Of a DNA stretch of 64,000 bases, positions 62,007 to 64,000 are shown piece by piece. Location: NCBI RefSeq assembly GCF_019774615.1, contig NZ_CP081496.1, forward strand, positions 5,766,001-5,830,000, in the 5' to 3' direction. A model generated the notes under the pieces. The model was not told the DNA's origin, searched no databases, and saw only the letters and a list, made by a program, of their open reading frames with translations. Origin of the DNA: Streptomyces sp. BHT-5-2 (lineage in GTDB: Bacteria; Actinomycetota; Actinomycetes; Streptomycetales; Streptomycetaceae). The translations under genes were made by a program, and so were the position numbers. The first letter of the stretch is position 1, and each line of letters begins with the position of its first letter.

Positions 62007-62939
62007 TCAGGACTTCGCGCCGCCCGGGCTTCCGGCGGCCTCGGCGGACCCGGCGGCGGATCCGGACGCCGAGCCGTCGGCAGGCTTCCCGCCGTCCTCC
62101 CGGCCGCCCTCGGCGAGCTGCCACTCCGGTTCGACGATCTCCTCGCGGCCCGGGGCCTTCTTCGCGGAGACGATCATGTAGACGACGGCCAGGACGAGGA
62201 CCACCAACGCGGTCCAGACGTTCAGCCGCAGGCCCAGGATGTGGTGCGCCTCGTCGACCCGCAGGTACTCGATCCAGGCGCGGCCCGCGCAGTAGGCGGC
62301 GACGTAGAGCGCGAAGACCCGCCCGTGGCCGAGGCGGAAGCGCTTGTCCGCCCAGATCACCAGCGCCGCGACGCCCAGGCACCACAGGCACTCGTAGAGG
62401 AACGTCGGGTGGTAGGTGCCGCCGATGCGGCCGATCGCCGGGTCCGGGTCGATCTTCAGCGCCCACGGGACGTCGGTCGGCTTGCCGTACAGCTCCTGGT
62501 TGAACCAGTTGCCCCAGCGGCCGATCGCCTGGCCGATGGCGAGGCCCGGCGCCAGCGCGTCGGCGTACGCGGGCATCGGGATGCCCCGGCGGCGGCAGCC
62601 GATCCAGGCACCGAGCGCGCCCAGCGCGACCGCGCCCCAGATGCCGAGGCCGCCCTGCCACACCTTGAAGGCGTCGAGCGGGTGGCCGTTCTCGCCGAAG
62701 TACGGCTCGTACGTCGTGATGACGTGGTACAAACGCCCGCCGACCAGGCCGAAGGGCACCGCCCACACGGCGATGTCGGCGACCGTTCCGGAGCGGCCGC
62801 CGCGCTGCACCCAGCGCCGGTTGCCGAGCCAGACGCCGACGAACACGCCGATGATGATGCAGAACGCGTAGCCGCGCAGCGGGATCGGCCCGAGATGGAC
62901 GACACCGGTCGACGGGCTGGGAATGAATGCGAGGTCCAT
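62007..62939 (-). CDS. lgt: Prolipoprotein diacylglyceryl transferase
   Basis: Adds diacylglyceryl from phosphatidylglycerol to the lipobox cysteine of prolipoproteins at the membrane, the first step in lipoprotein maturation. The 310-residue protein has about seven membrane helices. The Lgt signature GRWGNWFNQELYGKPTDVPW is at about residues 138-158; R at its start is catalytic in E. coli. HPTFLYECLWCLG and the last helix complete it. The C-terminal 45 residues are Glu/Gly/Ser-rich and cytoplasmic, a feature of actinobacterial Lgt. It sits downstream of a DsbA-like gene and trpA on the same strand. Confidence 0.96.
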   Translation of the reverse strand: MDLAFIPSPSTGVVHLGPIPLRGYAFCIIIGVFVGVWLGNRRWVQRGGRSGTVADIAVWAVPFGLVGGRLYHVITTYEPYFGENGHPLDAFKVWQGGLGIWGAVALGALGAWIGCRRRGIPMPAYADALAPGLAIGQAIGRWGNWFNQELYGKPTDVPWALKIDPDPAIGRIGGTYHPTFLYECLWCLGVAALVIWADKRFRLGHGRVFALYVAAYCAGRAWIEYLRVDEAHHILGLRLNVWTALVVLVLAVVYMIVSAKKAPGREEIVEPEWQLAEGGREDGGKPADGSASGSAAGSAEAAGSPGGAKS

Positions 62940-63060
62940 GGCAGGACCGACGCTACCGCGCCGGGCGGGGTCGACGACAACCCGCCCGGCAACGGCTGCG
63001 TAACGGCCACGGCGGCGCAGCGGTCCGTACCGACTGCCCGGCCGGACGGCCGCGGCCGGG

Positions 63061-63858
63061 CTACTTGCTCTTGTCCGCCGCCAGGACCATCTTCTTCAGG
63101 TCCGCGGGGGTGACCCGGCCGCCCTTGACCTGGGAGAGGTCCTTGCCGTTGAGCAGGACGGTCGGGGTGCCGCGGAAGCCGCCACTGGCGAACGCCTCGT
63201 TGGACTTGCGGACGAAGCCGTCGTACCGGCCGTCGTGGACGCACTTGGTGAACGCGGCCGACGTCAGACCCGGGACCTTCCCGGCCAGCTGGAGCAGGTA
63301 CTTCTTGTCGCCGAAGCGGTCCTGCTGCTCGGGCGGCTGGTGGGAGTAGAGGACGTCGTGGTAGTCGCGGAACTTTCCGGCGTCCTGGGCGCACAGGGCG
63401 GCGTTGGCGGCGTTCAGCGAGCCGGTGCCGCCGGCGTTGCCGTCGATGAGGGTGGCGAGGTGGTACTCCACCTTGAGCCGGCCGGAGTCCTGGAGCTGGT
63501 GGATCACCGGGCGGAAGCCGGTCTCGAACTGCTGGCAGGCCGGGCAGCGGAAGTCCTCCCAGACGGTGAGGGTGGAACGGGCGCCGGCCGGACCCACCTG
63601 GACGGCGGGCTTGTCGCCGTCGCTGGCCTTTCTGGGGAGGGCGAAGGCGTCGTCGGTGGTGCTGCCGGTGCCGCCGCCGGAGGACACCCAGACGGCGATC
63701 CCGCCGGCCACCGCGAGCACCGCGACCACCGCGCCGGCGACGGCCGACTGGCGGACCCGGCGGGCGCGCGTCCTCTCCTTGTCACGCTGGGCCTGGAGCC
63801 GCTCGCGGGCGCTGCTCGTTCCGTCACGCTTCGGGCCGTCATGGTTCTTCTGGTTCAC
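63061..63858 (-). CDS. Membrane-anchored DsbA-family thiol oxidoreductase
   Basis: A 265-residue protein, with basic cytoplasmic N-terminus (to about 37), one membrane helix (38-58) and an exported thioredoxin-fold domain (about 85-265). The active site is CPAC (C105, C108) in EDFRCPACQQFE, and the cis-proline loop is FRGTPTVLLNG near 240. It should form or shuffle disulfides in exported proteins. GTG at 63858 was chosen because the product begins QKNHDG like relatives; the longer GTG at 63894 has no usable ribosome spacing. It lies between trpA and lgt, probably co-transcribed with both. Confidence 0.9.
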   Translation of the reverse strand: MNQKNHDGPKRDGTSSARERLQAQRDKERTRARRVRQSAVAGAVVAVLAVAGGIAVWVSSGGGTGSTTDDAFALPRKASDGDKPAVQVGPAGARSTLTVWEDFRCPACQQFETGFRPVIHQLQDSGRLKVEYHLATLIDGNAGGTGSLNAANAALCAQDAGKFRDYHDVLYSHQPPEQQDRFGDKKYLLQLAGKVPGLTSAAFTKCVHDGRYDGFVRKSNEAFASGGFRGTPTVLLNGKDLSQVKGGRVTPADLKKMVLAADKSK

Positions 63859-63936
63859 GCCCGTGGACAACGAAGCGGAGGGGCACAGCCGCACCCCTCC
63901 GCTCCGAGGTTCGCCCGATCGGACGATCTGCCGGGG

Positions 63937-64000
63937 TCAGTCCCGGGCCGCGCCGTTCCGGCGCACGCCGTCGCCGAGCCGCCCGGCCAGGGCCCGGACG
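63937..64000 (-). CDS. trpA: Tryptophan synthase alpha subunit, C-terminal end only
   Basis: The last 20 codons of a minus-strand gene enter the window: RALAGRLGDGVRRNGAARD and a TGA at 63937-63939. This helical end fits the last helix of TrpA, and trpA is the usual neighbour of this DsbA-like gene and lgt in Streptomyces from memory. Identity rests mostly on synteny; the rest lies outside. Confidence 0.6.
   Translation of the reverse strand, partial: VRALAGRLGDGVRRNGAARD

Overview
The window is a high-GC actinobacterial chromosome segment, almost certainly Streptomyces. Genes have strong third-position GC bias and frequent GTG/TTG starts. From memory, the gene order (coaE - rpsA - methyltransferase - hrpB - polA - pdtaR - tRNA-Leu - pyk - gltBD - lgt - trpA) is that of the conserved Streptomyces core. 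Most genes are housekeeping; the unusual material lies in small insertions, pseudogenes and regulatory sites between them.

Layout. 1-7 kb: a SNF2 helicase translationally coupled to a SWIM zinc-finger protein, divergent from a UvrD/Rep-type helicase and a small membrane protein. 7-10 kb: TPR protein, cupin, coaE and a PAC2 protein. 10-11 kb: a decayed stretch holding a beta-helix protein remnant and a broken second copy of part of rpsA. 11-24 kb: rpsA with a long leader, a methyltransferase, hrpB, a DUF3068 protein, a 44-residue SPW_0924-type protein, a secreted lytic transglycosylase, a DUF4184 protein and polA. 24-33 kb: FdhF/YdeP molybdoenzyme, thioesterase, ANTAR response regulator, tRNA-Leu(CAA), a LAGLIDADG-like protein next to the tRNA, pyruvate kinase, SIMPL protein and a Tat-exported 5'-nucleotidase.

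33-46 kb is more accessory. It has a coupled decarboxylase/N-hydroxylase pair of siderophore type under a candidate iron box, aminopeptidase N carrying an in-frame hairpin repeat, an AraC regulator, a GH101 endo-alpha-N-acetylgalactosaminidase, a two-component system and a trypsin of the S. griseus type. 46-53 kb: a metallopeptidase-like protein, hydrolase, lipoprotein, a divergent SDR/MarR pair with visible operator arms, a divergent ArsR/flavin-reductase-like pair, then an IS630-family element and a MITE placed end to end. Both insertions fall in the TA of the flavin-reductase-like gene's stop codon.

53-64 kb: the gltBD glutamate synthase operon with candidate GlnR boxes, a VIT1/CCC1 transporter, an ADP-ribosylglycohydrolase behind a perfect CRP-like palindrome, then lgt, a DsbA-like protein and the tail of trpA. 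No CRISPR array, prophage, integrase or biosynthetic gene cluster is visible. The best leads are the rpsA remnant and leader, the stacked TA-target insertions, the tRNA-linked LAGLIDADG protein, the hairpin inside pepN and the orphan siderophore-type gene pair.
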